DNA of 64,000 nucleotides from Microbacterium oxydans (GTDB lineage Bacteria > Actinomycetota > Actinomycetes > Actinomycetales > Microbacteriaceae). The stretch lies in assembly GCF_000956525.1 (NCBI RefSeq), contig NZ_JYIW01000023.1, positions 124,001 to 188,000 of the forward strand, written 5' to 3'. Position 1 is the stretch's first letter, and each line of letters opens with the position of its first letter. The notes under the pieces were generated by a model. The model was not told the DNA's origin and searched no databases. It was given only the letters and a program-made list of their open reading frames with translations. A program made the translations under genes and the position numbers. Of this stretch, positions 54,953 through 63,196 are shown in pieces.

Positions 54953-55359
54953 GAGGGGTCAGAACACGCCGCGCGTCCGAGGACGGGCGCGGCGTGTTTC
55001 GGCCCCTCGCACGAAGGGCGCGCGCGTGAAGTGCGTCACGGGGCGCGGTGCGAAGCGCGGGGTGCGAGCGGCGTGCGAGGTGGGAGCGGCGGTGCGAGGT
55101 GCACGGCGCTGGGGGTGCCCACTCCCGGGTGAGGGGCCAGAACGCGCCGCGTGTGTGAGGACGAACGCGGCGCGTCTTGACCCCTCGCGGGAAGATCACG
55201 CGCGATACGCGGCGCGGGGTGGGTGTGAGGCGCGAACGGCGGTGCGCGATGTGGCGTGCGGTGCGAGATGTGGCGCGCGACGCTTGGGTACCCACTTCCG
55301 GGTGAGGGGTCAGAACGCGCCGCGCGTTCGCGGACGAGCGCGGCGTGTTCTGACCCCTC
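54953..55359. repeat. Three ~56-bp hairpins in a ~175-bp repeating array
   Basis: Hairpins at 54953-55008, 55131-55186 and 55304-55359 share the form GAGGGGTCAGAACACGCCGCG (slightly varied) ... CGCGGCGTGTTnTGACCCCTC with ~20-bp arms. The intervening sequences are also alike, ending CCCACTnCCGGGTGAGGGG. They fill the 464-base gap between the convergent SDR and permease genes, which holds no gene. Possibly bidirectional terminators multiplied by duplication, or a palindromic repeat family. Confidence 0.85.
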
Positions 55360-55382
55360 GCGGGGGAGGGCAAGGGCGCGCG

Positions 55383-56291
55383 TCAGCCCTTGACCGCGCC
55401 GGCGGCGAGGCCCTTCATGATGCGCTGGTTCAGGAAGAGGTACATGATCAGGATGCCGAACACGGTGACGCAGATCGCGGCGAACAGCGGTCCGTAGTTG
55501 ATCGCTCCGTACTCGCCGGAGAAGTTCAGCAGCCCCACCTGGATCGTGTTCAGGCTCTTCTTGCCGCCGAACACCAGGGCGATGAGCAGGTCGTTCCAGA
55601 TGAGGAAGAACTGCACGATCGCGACCGTGAAGATCGCGTTCTTCATCATCGGCAGACCGATCAGGAAGAAGGAACGGAGCATCGAGGCGCCGTCGATGGT
55701 CGCGGCCTCGAAGATCTCGCGGGGGATCGCCCGGAAGTACGTCGCGGTCATGAACACGGTCAGGGGGAGTCCGCCGGCGATGTAGATCAGGATCATCGGC
55801 AGGTACGAGCCGCTGATGCCCATCTTCGAGAACGCGTTGAACAGGGGGAGGATGATCATCTGCCCCGGGATCATGATGCCCGCGAGGAACAGCAGCAGCA
55901 CCGAGGCTCGACCCTTGAACACCATGATCTCGAGCGCGTAGCCGGCTGCCGTGCCGAGCAGCACGATGAACACCAGCGACGGGACCGTCACGATCAGCGA
56001 GTTCGAGATCGTCGCCCCGAGGTTGCCGGTCTCCCACGCTGTGGCGTAGTTGTCCCAGCGCCAGATCTCGGGGAGCGTGTACGAGGGGTTGTTCAGGAAG
56101 TCGCTGTTCGACTTCAACGAGTTGATGAACATCCAGAACAGCGGATACGCGGTCACCACGATCAGCAGTGCGATGGTCAGCCAGGTCGGCACCTTGCGGA
56201 GGATGCCGAGGGCCACGGCCCCTGCGCCGCGGCGGTGCGGCACGAACGCGTGCGGGCTCGGGACGGCCGTCGTGTCGAGTGTGGTTGTCAT
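55383..56291 (-). CDS. Carbohydrate ABC transporter permease (MalG type)
   Basis: The 302-residue protein has six transmembrane helices and the EAA loop EIFEAATIDGASMLRSFFLIGLP for docking the ATPase. It forms the membrane channel with the upstream permease. It ends against the hairpin array. No ATPase gene is present; such transporters usually share an MsmX-type ATPase encoded elsewhere. Confidence 0.92.
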   Translation of the reverse strand: MTTTLDTTAVPSPHAFVPHRRGAGAVALGILRKVPTWLTIALLIVVTAYPLFWMFINSLKSNSDFLNNPSYTLPEIWRWDNYATAWETGNLGATISNSLIVTVPSLVFIVLLGTAAGYALEIMVFKGRASVLLLFLAGIMIPGQMIILPLFNAFSKMGISGSYLPMILIYIAGGLPLTVFMTATYFRAIPREIFEAATIDGASMLRSFFLIGLPMMKNAIFTVAIVQFFLIWNDLLIALVFGGKKSLNTIQVGLLNFSGEYGAINYGPLFAAICVTVFGILIMYLFLNQRIMKGLAAGAVKG

Positions 56292-56301
56292 TGGTCAGTC
56301 C

Positions 56302-57183
56302 TCAGACGGTGTTGTCGCGTCGCGACGAGCGGAAGATGACGAGTGTGACGAGCAGGCACATGATGGTCAGCACGAGGGCGACCGTCGAGCCGTAGCCGAA
56401 GTCGCTGAACTGGAATGCGGTGCGGTACATGTACATGGTCAGCGGCGTGGTCGAGTTGCCTGGACCGCCGCCGGTGAGCGCGAAGACCGAGTCGAAGACC
56501 TTGATCGTGCCGTTGATGCTGAAGATCATCGAGGCGAACAGGATGGGCAGCGACATGGGCAGGATGATGTAGCGGAAGAGGCTGAACGACTTCGCGCCGT
56601 CGAGACGGGCTGACTCGACGATCTCGTCCGGGATGTCGAGCAGTCCGGAGAACACGAGGATGCCGTAGAAGCCGGCGGAGCGCCAGACGTCCATGATCAC
56701 GATGACGATGAACGCGGTCGACCCGTCGCCGAGCCAGTCGATGTTGGAGAGGCCGACGTTCACGAGCAGTTCGTTCACGAGGCCGTCGTTGGGGGCCGAC
56801 TGGAAGAGCTTCTGGTACAGGATGCCGATCGCGACCGTGGGGAGCACGACGGGGAAGAACACGAGCGTGCGCACGATCACCGACGATCGGCGGAGCACGA
56901 AGTGGTACAGCAGGGCGAGGCCGAAGCCGAGCACGACCTGGAACAGGGTGGTCAGCAGGGCGTAGCGGATCGTGAACCAGAACGCGTCGGCGACGTAGCT
57001 GTCGCTGAACAGGCGCGTGAAGTTGGAGATGCCGGTGAACTCGAAGCCTTCGAGGATGCTGCCGGTGAAGAACGTGAGCCCGAACGACCAGAGCACGGGG
57101 ACGATGGTGATGAGCGTGTAGATGACCAGGGCCGGCAGGAGCAGCAGCAGGATCGTCTTGCGGTCGCCGAGGACGGACTTCAT
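56302..57183 (-). CDS. Carbohydrate ABC transporter permease (MalF type)
   Basis: The 293-residue protein begins MKSVLGDRKTILLLLLPALV. It has six transmembrane helices and the EAA motif EIVESARLDGAKSFSLFRYIILP. ATG 57183 is favoured over longer versions, which cross a strong hairpin. Ten bases upstream of the MalG-type gene and downstream of the binding-protein gene. Confidence 0.92.
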   Translation of the reverse strand: MKSVLGDRKTILLLLLPALVIYTLITIVPVLWSFGLTFFTGSILEGFEFTGISNFTRLFSDSYVADAFWFTIRYALLTTLFQVVLGFGLALLYHFVLRRSSVIVRTLVFFPVVLPTVAIGILYQKLFQSAPNDGLVNELLVNVGLSNIDWLGDGSTAFIVIVIMDVWRSAGFYGILVFSGLLDIPDEIVESARLDGAKSFSLFRYIILPMSLPILFASMIFSINGTIKVFDSVFALTGGGPGNSTTPLTMYMYRTAFQFSDFGYGSTVALVLTIMCLLVTLVIFRSSRRDNTV

Positions 57184-57224
57184 GCGAGGCGGCCTTTCGG
57201 GTAAGAGGGGCAGTGGCGAGAGAA

Positions 57225-57262
57225 CCGGTCCCGCGCGCTCCTGGTGGAGCGCGCGGGACCGG
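57225..57262 (-). other. Perfect 17-bp stem-loop between binding-protein and permease genes
   Basis: CCGGTCCCGCGCGCTCC (57225-57241) pairs with GGAGCGCGCGGGACCGG (57246-57262) around a TGGT loop, without a U-run. In ABC operons such hairpins after the binding-protein gene protect its mRNA and reduce downstream expression. Confidence 0.82.
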
Positions 57263-57268
57263 ACGGGA

Positions 57269-58573
57269 TCAGCCCTGGTCGAGGGCGTCCTGGACGAGGC
57301 CCATGAACTCCTCGGCGGAGAGGCCGCCGGTGACCAGCAGTGCCGCGTTGGTCGACGAGACGCTGCTCGCCTTGGCGTTGAAGAGCGCCTCGAACCACAG
57401 CACGCTGTCGGTGCTGGTCGCGATCTCATCCGCGACGGTCTGCGAGATCGCCGGCAGTTCGACCGCGTCATCGGCGATGAAGCCGGTGATCTGGCCCTGC
57501 TTGAGCGCCTCGTTGCCGTAGTTCTCTGCGATGCAGCCGAGCCAGGCATCCGTGCCCTCGTCGGAGGCCGCGGCGCTCATGGTCGCCGGCAGGCCGACGT
57601 TCGAGGGGTATGCGTCGGGCGTGCCCTTGCCGCCCTCGACCGCGGGGAAGTTGAAGAACCCGACATTGTCGGCGCCGATCTGGTTGCCGTCGCCGTTGAT
57701 GTTGCCGAGGATCCAGCTGCCCATGTAGATCATGGCGGCCTTGCCGGTGAGGAACTCGTTGTACGAGCTGTCGATGTCGAGCGAGGTGACGTTCTGGTCG
57801 AAGTAGCCCTCGGCTCCGAGGTCGGCGATGGCCTGCGCGGCCGCGACGTATTCGGGGTCGGTCAGCTTGGCGTCGCCGGATGCGACCTTCTCGAGCGCGT
57901 CGTCGCCGACGCTGCGGAAGAGGTAGGTGCTGATCAGGCGGGTGATGGGCCAGCCCTGCTCACCGGATGCCGTGAACGGGGTGTAGCCGGCTGCCTTGGC
58001 CTCGCCGGCGATCGTGGTCAGGTCGTCCCAGGTCTCGGGGACGTCCCAGCCCTGCTCTTCGAAGATCTGCTTGTTGTACCAGATGCCTTCGATGTTGTAC
58101 TGGTACGGCAGGAAGTTGAACTCGCCGCCGTAGAGCTTCTTGATCGTGGAGACCGCGCCTTCGGCGATCTTGTCCCGGACGCCGAGCTCGGTGAGCTTTG
58201 CGTCGAAGTCGACGAGGTAGCCGCCCTTGGCGAGCTTGGCGCCCTCCGAGGGGTTGCCGCCGGCGGAGAACATCTGCGGCAGTTCGTCCTGGGTGGCGAG
58301 GAGCTGCACCTGTGCGTCGAGGTCGGCCTGCGGCACCGAGTTGACCTCGAGCGGCATCGCCTTCTCCTCTGCGGCGCAGGCGTCGGCGCCGAGTGCCTCG
58401 AGGACGGGCTGCGTCGTGGTGTTCTCGGAGTTCTTCAGGAACTCGAAGCTCGAAGCGCTGGATCCGCCGCCGCCGTCGCTCGTGCAACCGGAAAGGACGA
58501 GAACCCCGGCGCTGGCCAGAGCGGCAACGCTGAGGAGCGGCTTGCGAAGGCGCCGCCGTTCTGCTGTGAACAC
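57269..58573 (-). CDS. Sugar ABC transporter substrate-binding lipoprotein
   Basis: The 434-residue protein has a signal and lipobox (LVLSGC, Cys near 30), then a type I solute-binding fold: PQMFSAGGNPSEG, YNIEGIWYNKQIFEEQGWDVPETWDDL, YLFRSVG and FLTGKAAMIYMGSWI. It captures a sugar outside the membrane for the two permeases; the ligand is likely a rhamnose- or apiose-containing glycoside given the locus, unproven. GTG 58573 has AAGGAGG upstream. First gene of the leftward transporter operon. Confidence 0.92.
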   Translation of the reverse strand: MFTAERRRLRKPLLSVAALASAGVLVLSGCTSDGGGGSSASSFEFLKNSENTTTQPVLEALGADACAAEEKAMPLEVNSVPQADLDAQVQLLATQDELPQMFSAGGNPSEGAKLAKGGYLVDFDAKLTELGVRDKIAEGAVSTIKKLYGGEFNFLPYQYNIEGIWYNKQIFEEQGWDVPETWDDLTTIAGEAKAAGYTPFTASGEQGWPITRLISTYLFRSVGDDALEKVASGDAKLTDPEYVAAAQAIADLGAEGYFDQNVTSLDIDSSYNEFLTGKAAMIYMGSWILGNINGDGNQIGADNVGFFNFPAVEGGKGTPDAYPSNVGLPATMSAAASDEGTDAWLGCIAENYGNEALKQGQITGFIADDAVELPAISQTVADEIATSTDSVLWFEALFNAKASSVSSTNAALLVTGGLSAEEFMGLVQDALDQG

Positions 58574-58602
58574 ATTTCCTCCTTGAAAGTGGCATCCCGT
58601 TA

Positions 58603-58650
58603 TTGAGACGTTTCAAAACTGATGGTAGAGCGTGATGGGTGGGGTGTCAA
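58603..58650 (-). promoter_or_regulatory. Transporter promoter with LacI-type operator
   Basis: On the minus strand TTGACA (58650-58645) and TACCAT (58627-58622) are 17 bases apart. The palindrome TTGAGACGTTTCAA (58603-58616 on +) lies six bases downstream of the -10, over the start site. This is the strongest promoter-operator pair in the window. Confidence 0.85.
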
Positions 58651-58724
58651 ACGGATACTGCCAAGAATATCTGCGCACAGGCGAGGCGCGGGGCGCCGAG
58701 ATGGGCCAGGATGATCGCATGGCT

Positions 58725-58740
58725 ATTGAAACGTCACAAT
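58725..58740 (+). promoter_or_regulatory. LacI-type operator upstream of the tandem lacI genes
   Basis: ATTGAAACGTCACAAT is the exact reverse complement of the operator at 54012-54027. It lies about 150 bases before the first lacI ATG in the 317-base divergent region; autoregulation is likely. No gene lies between 58574 and 58890. Confidence 0.75.
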
Positions 58741-58890
58741 CTCTCGCGGGCATCGTCGGCGACGCCGAGCCGCCGACCGCGGGAACGACGTCCCGGGGCG
58801 AGGCGCGATCGGGCGCGTGCGGCGAAGGCGGCCTGCCGGAGCGGAGCAGGTAAAGTGACAGATCGTCCACAGAATCGAAGGAGTCCGCGC

Positions 58891-59898
58891 ATGGCCCGTG
58901 TCGGAATCCGCGATGTGGCGGTGCTCTCCGGCGTCGCAGTCGGCACCGTCTCGAACTTCCTGAACCACCCCGACCGGGTCTCCGACGACAAGGCGCAGCG
59001 CATCAGCGCCGCCATCGACTCGCTCGGCTTCGTCCCCAGCAACGCGGGCCGTCAGCTGCGGCTCGGCGTCAGCAGTGCGATCGGCTACATCGCGCCGGAC
59101 GTCAGCAACCCCTACTTCGCCGAGATCGCCGAGAGCGTGGAGCTACGAGCGAGCGAGCTCGGCATCACGGTCTTCCTGGCGAACTCGCACCGCAACCGTG
59201 ATCGCGAGAACACCTACATCGAGCTGTTCGAGCAGTACCGCGTGCAGGGTCTGCTGATGTCATCGCACGTACCCGTGGAAGACCGCCTCGCCCAGGTGCG
59301 GCGCCGTGGCACGCCATCGGTGCTGGTCGGCCAGCACGCCCAGTCCGATGAGCAGCCCTCGGTCTCGCTCGACGAGGTCTCCGGTGGTCGACAGGCCATG
59401 CGCCACCTGCTCGACGTGGGGAGTCGGCGCCTGCTGTTCGTGGGTGGTCCGCTCGACATCCCGCAGGTGTCCGCCCGTCTGGCCGGTGCCGGCGAGGTCG
59501 TCCGGGAGTTCGGTGCCGCGACGCTCGAAGTGATCGATGAACCCGACCGCACCGTTCGTGGTGGTCGGCGGGTCGGTGCCGCGCTGCTCTCCCGTCCGCC
59601 GGAGATGATGCCGGACGGCATCTTCGCCGCGAACGACCTGCTCGCGCTCGGCATCATGAACGCGCTCGTCGCCGGCGGCGTCGACGTGCCTGGCACGACC
59701 TCCATCGTCGGCTACGACGACATCGAGTTCGCGGAGGCCTCGCTGATCCCGCTCACCACGGTCAAGGGCCGCCACGAGGGCTTCGGCATCGCGGTCGTCG
59801 ACCTGCTGTTCGACACGATCGGCGGCCGCGTGATCGACGAACCGCGTCGCGTCTTCGAGCCGGAGCTCGTCGTGCGCGCCAGCACCAGGCGGCGCTGA
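58891..59898 (+). CDS. LacI-family repressor, first of a tandem pair
   Basis: The 335-residue protein has a LacI helix-turn-helix (GIRDVAVLSGVAVGTVSNFL) and hinge (AGRQLRLG), then a periplasmic-binding-protein-like ligand domain with ANDLLALGIMNALVAGG and SIVGYDDIEFAE. ATG 58891 has GAAGGAG upstream. It is divergent from the transporter operon and followed by a second LacI two bases later. Ligand unknown; rhamnose- or apiose-derived compounds are plausible. Confidence 0.92.
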   Translation: MARVGIRDVAVLSGVAVGTVSNFLNHPDRVSDDKAQRISAAIDSLGFVPSNAGRQLRLGVSSAIGYIAPDVSNPYFAEIAESVELRASELGITVFLANSHRNRDRENTYIELFEQYRVQGLLMSSHVPVEDRLAQVRRRGTPSVLVGQHAQSDEQPSVSLDEVSGGRQAMRHLLDVGSRRLLFVGGPLDIPQVSARLAGAGEVVREFGAATLEVIDEPDRTVRGGRRVGAALLSRPPEMMPDGIFAANDLLALGIMNALVAGGVDVPGTTSIVGYDDIEFAEASLIPLTTVKGRHEGFGIAVVDLLFDTIGGRVIDEPRRVFEPELVVRASTRRR

Positions 59899-59900
59899 CC

Positions 59901-60899
59901 GTGGCGGCGAGCATCCGCGACGTCGCCGACCGCGCCGGCGTCTCGGTCGGCACGGTGTCGAACGTGCTGAACCACGTCGACCGGGTCAAGGAGGACTCGG
60001 TGCGACGCGTGCACGAGGCGATCGCCGAGCTCGGCTACGTGCGCAACGACGCGGCCAGGCAGCTGCGAGCAGGGCGCAGCCTCATGGTCGGGCTGGTCGT
60101 GCTCGACGTGCGCAACCCGTTCTTCACGGAACTCGCGCGCGGGGCCGAGCGTGAGGCGGCCAGACACGGCCTCTCCGTCGTGCTCGCCAACAGTGACGAG
60201 GACATCGCGCAGGAGGCACGGCACATCGATCTGTTCGAGCAGCAGCGGGTGCGCGGCATCCTGCTCTCGCCGTACCAGGAGGTCGGCCCGAGGCTCCGGC
60301 AGATGAAGCAGCGCGGCATTCCGGCGGTCCTGGTCGACCGTCGCAGTGCCGACGAGCAGTTCAGCAGCGTCTCGGTCGATGACGAGCTCGGCGGGTATCT
60401 CGCCGCTCGGCACCTGCTCGACTCCGGTCACCGACGCCTGCTGTTCGTCGGCGGGCCGCTCGACATGCGCCAGGTCGACGATCGACGCAGGGGGGCGCGC
60501 CGCGCCGTCGGCGAGGTCACGGATGCCGAGCTGCAGACGCTGCCGTCAGCGGCATCCACGGTCGATGCGGGCCGGACCGCCGGCGACCAGGTCGCCGCGA
60601 TGGCCGCAGCCGATCGACCGGACGCGATGTTCTGCGCGAACGACCTGGTCGCCCTCGGCGTGCTGCAGGGGCTGCTGACCCACGGCATCCGCGTGCCGCA
60701 GGATGTCGCACTGATCGGCTTCGACGACATCGACTTCGCGGCCGCCGCTGCCGTGCCGCTGTCATCGGTTCGCCAGCCGAGCGGGCTCATGGGTGAGACG
60801 GCGCTGCGACTCCTGCTCGAGCACAGTGCCGACCCGGAGCGAGAACCGGAGCACATCGTCTTCCAGCCGGAGCTCGTGGCCCGCGACTCCACGGCCTGA
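59901..60899 (+). CDS. LacI-family repressor, second of a tandem pair
   Basis: The 332-residue protein has SIRDVADRAGVSVGTVSNVL, RQLRAGRSLMVGL, ANDLVALGVLQGLLTHG and LIGFDDIDFAAAAAVPL. Its recognition helix (VGTVSN) is the same as in the preceding regulator, so both may bind the same operator while sensing different ligands. GTG 59901 two bases after the first lacI stop. Probably a duplication. Confidence 0.92.
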   Translation: MAASIRDVADRAGVSVGTVSNVLNHVDRVKEDSVRRVHEAIAELGYVRNDAARQLRAGRSLMVGLVVLDVRNPFFTELARGAEREAARHGLSVVLANSDEDIAQEARHIDLFEQQRVRGILLSPYQEVGPRLRQMKQRGIPAVLVDRRSADEQFSSVSVDDELGGYLAARHLLDSGHRRLLFVGGPLDMRQVDDRRRGARRAVGEVTDAELQTLPSAASTVDAGRTAGDQVAAMAAADRPDAMFCANDLVALGVLQGLLTHGIRVPQDVALIGFDDIDFAAAAAVPLSSVRQPSGLMGETALRLLLEHSADPEREPEHIVFQPELVARDSTA

Positions 60900-60934
60900 T
60901 CCTGCTTCAGCGGCACCGTTGCGGCCGCTCCCGA

Positions 60935-60950
60935 ACGATGCCGGCATCGT
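60935..60950. promoter_or_regulatory. 16-bp perfect palindrome downstream of lacI genes
   Basis: ACGATGCCGGCATCGT is a perfect palindrome 36 bases after the second lacI stop. A weaker hairpin (CATGCCGT...ACGGCGTG) follows at about 60961-60989. Either a terminator element or a protein site; the 198-base gap holds no gene. Confidence 0.45.
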
Positions 60951-61097
60951 GCGGGGAAGGCATGCCGTAAACGATCGTCAACGGCGTGCGACAGATCAGG
61001 CTCGGTTTGGGTCTCCGAGACGCCGAGCGGAATCGGCTTTCGGCAGGCGTTTACGGAAGACCCATCACCCAACTGCTGCCTGCGAGTCCGGCGCTCG

Positions 61098-61736
61098 TCA
61101 ACGAGATCGTACGAGTTCCTCGATCCACGGGTGACCAGGGTGGGCGGTCTCCAGTGCGCATCGAAGCCACGCCGAGGCTTCGTCACTCATGGATGAACGA
61201 GCGGCATCGAAGTCCAACCGATCCTGCGGCCGAAGTCCCGGAGCTTTATGGAGTAGCTGGATTTCCGGACGCAAGTACTCCACGCCTGCCTGCGACCAGA
61301 GAATTTTGTCGAAAGGGAGTGTGACCCTCGGGTCTCGCTTGTAGGTCCATAGCGCCGGGGTGGCATCCATCAGAATGACGTCGTACTCCCAAGGAGTCGC
61401 GCCGTTGGGCCGTAACCACAGATTGCTGCAGGTGTCCGGAACCGGCCTGTCCGGGTTGGCAAGAGGGAGCAGGTCGCCTTGGTTTGCCGCCCATACGTCC
61501 AGGCGGTCGACGACGTGCGCGCGCAGCCGGTTTGCGTCGGAACGAGGGATGCTCGGGTCAATATCGCTGTGAGGTCGAGACACGCCGGTGAACGCCTCGA
61601 TAGCCCACCCACCAGCGATCCACCACCGGCCGGGGTAGCCCTCGAAAAGCTCAATCACGTCAATGACCGTGCGCGGATTCCACGGTCCGTAGAGTCGCAC
61701 GATCTCGTTGTGGTCCACAGTGTCGATGCTACGCAT
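61098..61736 (-). CDS. Nucleotidyltransferase-fold protein, aminoglycoside-adenylyltransferase-like
   Basis: The 212-residue protein has RWWIAGGWAIEAFTG followed by SRPHSDIDPSIPR, the GG-x-W...DxD pattern of Pol-beta-type nucleotidyltransferases such as ANT(2'')-like enzymes, and a later WEYDVILMD acidic strand. ATG 61736 begins MRSIDTVDHNEIV. Substrate unknown; resistance is only one possibility. It interrupts the glycan locus, has a lower GC feel than its neighbours, and is flanked by gene-poor DNA with a repeat shared with 9317, so it may have been acquired. Confidence 0.72.
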   Translation of the reverse strand: MRSIDTVDHNEIVRLYGPWNPRTVIDVIELFEGYPGRWWIAGGWAIEAFTGVSRPHSDIDPSIPRSDANRLRAHVVDRLDVWAANQGDLLPLANPDRPVPDTCSNLWLRPNGATPWEYDVILMDATPALWTYKRDPRVTLPFDKILWSQAGVEYLRPEIQLLHKAPGLRPQDRLDFDAARSSMSDEASAWLRCALETAHPGHPWIEELVRSR

Positions 61737-61930
61737 TCCACAGCCGGAGCCTTCGAGAGCGTGTGGGGAGCATGGATCGCACGCCGAAACGAGTGGCTTC
61801 GGCAGTTGCGCCAACGCTGCCGGCTGACTGCACGACACGGGTCGCGCACCAGCCGAAACCGCGCCCCGACGTCTTCGACAGCGCGAGAGAGGGAACCGCG
61901 ATCGCCGACGGCATGGTCAGACGACGGTGA

Positions 61931-63196
61931 TCAGAACTCCGCGACCACCGGTCGGCCGTCGAGGAAGGCGATCATGTTCAGCACGAGGAAGTTCCAGTTC
62001 TGGAAGTTCCTGGTCATGATCGGCTCGCCCGTATCCGGGTTGTAGAACTCGTGCAGGCAGCCGGTCGTGGCGAGGTCGCGGCCGAACAGCTCGACCGTCT
62101 GCTCGGCGAGCTCGCGGGCGTCATCCGCGAAGCCGTACTTCTGCAGCCCGCGGAACACCAGATAGTTGCTGATGCCCCACACCGGTCCGAGCCAGTTCGA
62201 GGGGTTGTTCGAGGCCCGCAGGTTGTACGGCTTCTCGAGCCGCGACAGGGTGCGCACCCCGAAGTTCGCCCGGAACGTGCGGGTCTCCTGCAGCCGCTCG
62301 CGCATCCGTTCGGCCTGGTCCTGCGAGGCGATCCCCGCCCACAGCGGCAGGAAGCTCGACCAGTTGTCGACGCGCAGCAGCAGCGACGACCACGACCGCG
62401 GTGCGCCGCTGTGCAGCCAGTCCTCACCGTCGATCTCACGGAAGGCGAGGTCGGCGCTGTAGTAGGTGCCGTCGCGCTCGTCCCAGAGGTGCGTGTTGAC
62501 GGCATCCGCCAGATCCTGCGCTCGTCCGCGCCAGACGTTCGCCTCGGCGAGGCGGTCGAGGTCTTCGAGCAGCGAGCCGAACGCCAGCAGCTCGCGGTAC
62601 AGCAGCGAGTTCAGGTAGATCGAGGCGGTGCTGCGGTCGGGCCGGTAGTAGACGGACGGATCGTTGTCGACGCCGACCGCGAAGTCGGTCTGCCAGTAGG
62701 CCAACCCGGTCTCGGCGTGGAGGTGGCTCTCGAGGTAGCGCTCCAGGAAGCGCTGGAGCACGGGGATGCCGTCGCGGATCCACTCCGCGCTGCCCCGTCG
62801 ACGGACCAGGAGTGCGGCCTGCTGCACGATCACCGGCTTGTGCATGTTCTGGGAGAACCCGGCGGCGCGGCTCGGGTCGCCGTGCAGCAGCGGTCCCTCG
62901 GGCTTCAGCAGCAGCGGCATCACGCCGTCCTCGTCGGTGTGCTCGAGGAAGTTGCGGATCGTCCCCTCCTCGTACGTGCCGAAGCGTCCGGTCTCGCCCG
63001 TCTCGAGCTCGACCTGGCCGAGCACGACGCTGATGAACCAGGAGTCCCAATCCCACAGCGCGTTGGAGTAGTAGGGGGAGTCGGGGGAGCTCGGCACCGT
63101 GTACGGATGCGTGAGCACCCCTGAGGGTTCACGGGTCATCTGCATCGCGTGCTCGATGACGTGCGTGCGGAGGTCGTTCTTCCAGGTGTCGATCAC
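61931..63196 (-). CDS. Six-hairpin (trehalase/MGH1-like) glycosidase
   Basis: The 421-residue (alpha/alpha)6-barrel protein has ALWDWDSWFISVVLGQ near 46-60 and NWLGPVWGISNYLVFRGLQKYG, typical of GH37/GH63/MGH1-type glycosidases. HEFYNPDTGEP near the C-terminus would hold the base Glu. No signal peptide. GTG 63196 overlaps the lactonase-like stop (GTGA), so both act in one pathway. Exact linkage unknown; plant glycoside trimming is plausible. Confidence 0.82.
   Translation of the reverse strand: MIDTWKNDLRTHVIEHAMQMTREPSGVLTHPYTVPSSPDSPYYSNALWDWDSWFISVVLGQVELETGETGRFGTYEEGTIRNFLEHTDEDGVMPLLLKPEGPLLHGDPSRAAGFSQNMHKPVIVQQAALLVRRRGSAEWIRDGIPVLQRFLERYLESHLHAETGLAYWQTDFAVGVDNDPSVYYRPDRSTASIYLNSLLYRELLAFGSLLEDLDRLAEANVWRGRAQDLADAVNTHLWDERDGTYYSADLAFREIDGEDWLHSGAPRSWSSLLLRVDNWSSFLPLWAGIASQDQAERMRERLQETRTFRANFGVRTLSRLEKPYNLRASNNPSNWLGPVWGISNYLVFRGLQKYGFADDARELAEQTVELFGRDLATTGCLHEFYNPDTGEPIMTRNFQNWNFLVLNMIAFLDGRPVVAEF

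Noticed and set aside
54953..55359. Possible CRISPR or small protein genes in the hairpin array
   Set aside because: Units are palindromic, spacers resemble each other, and open frames there are Arg/Ala-rich on both strands without motifs.
61655..61914. Two short leftward frames upstream of the nucleotidyltransferase
   Set aside because: They overlap each other, lack ribosome-binding sites and cover the repeat patch; no family recognised.
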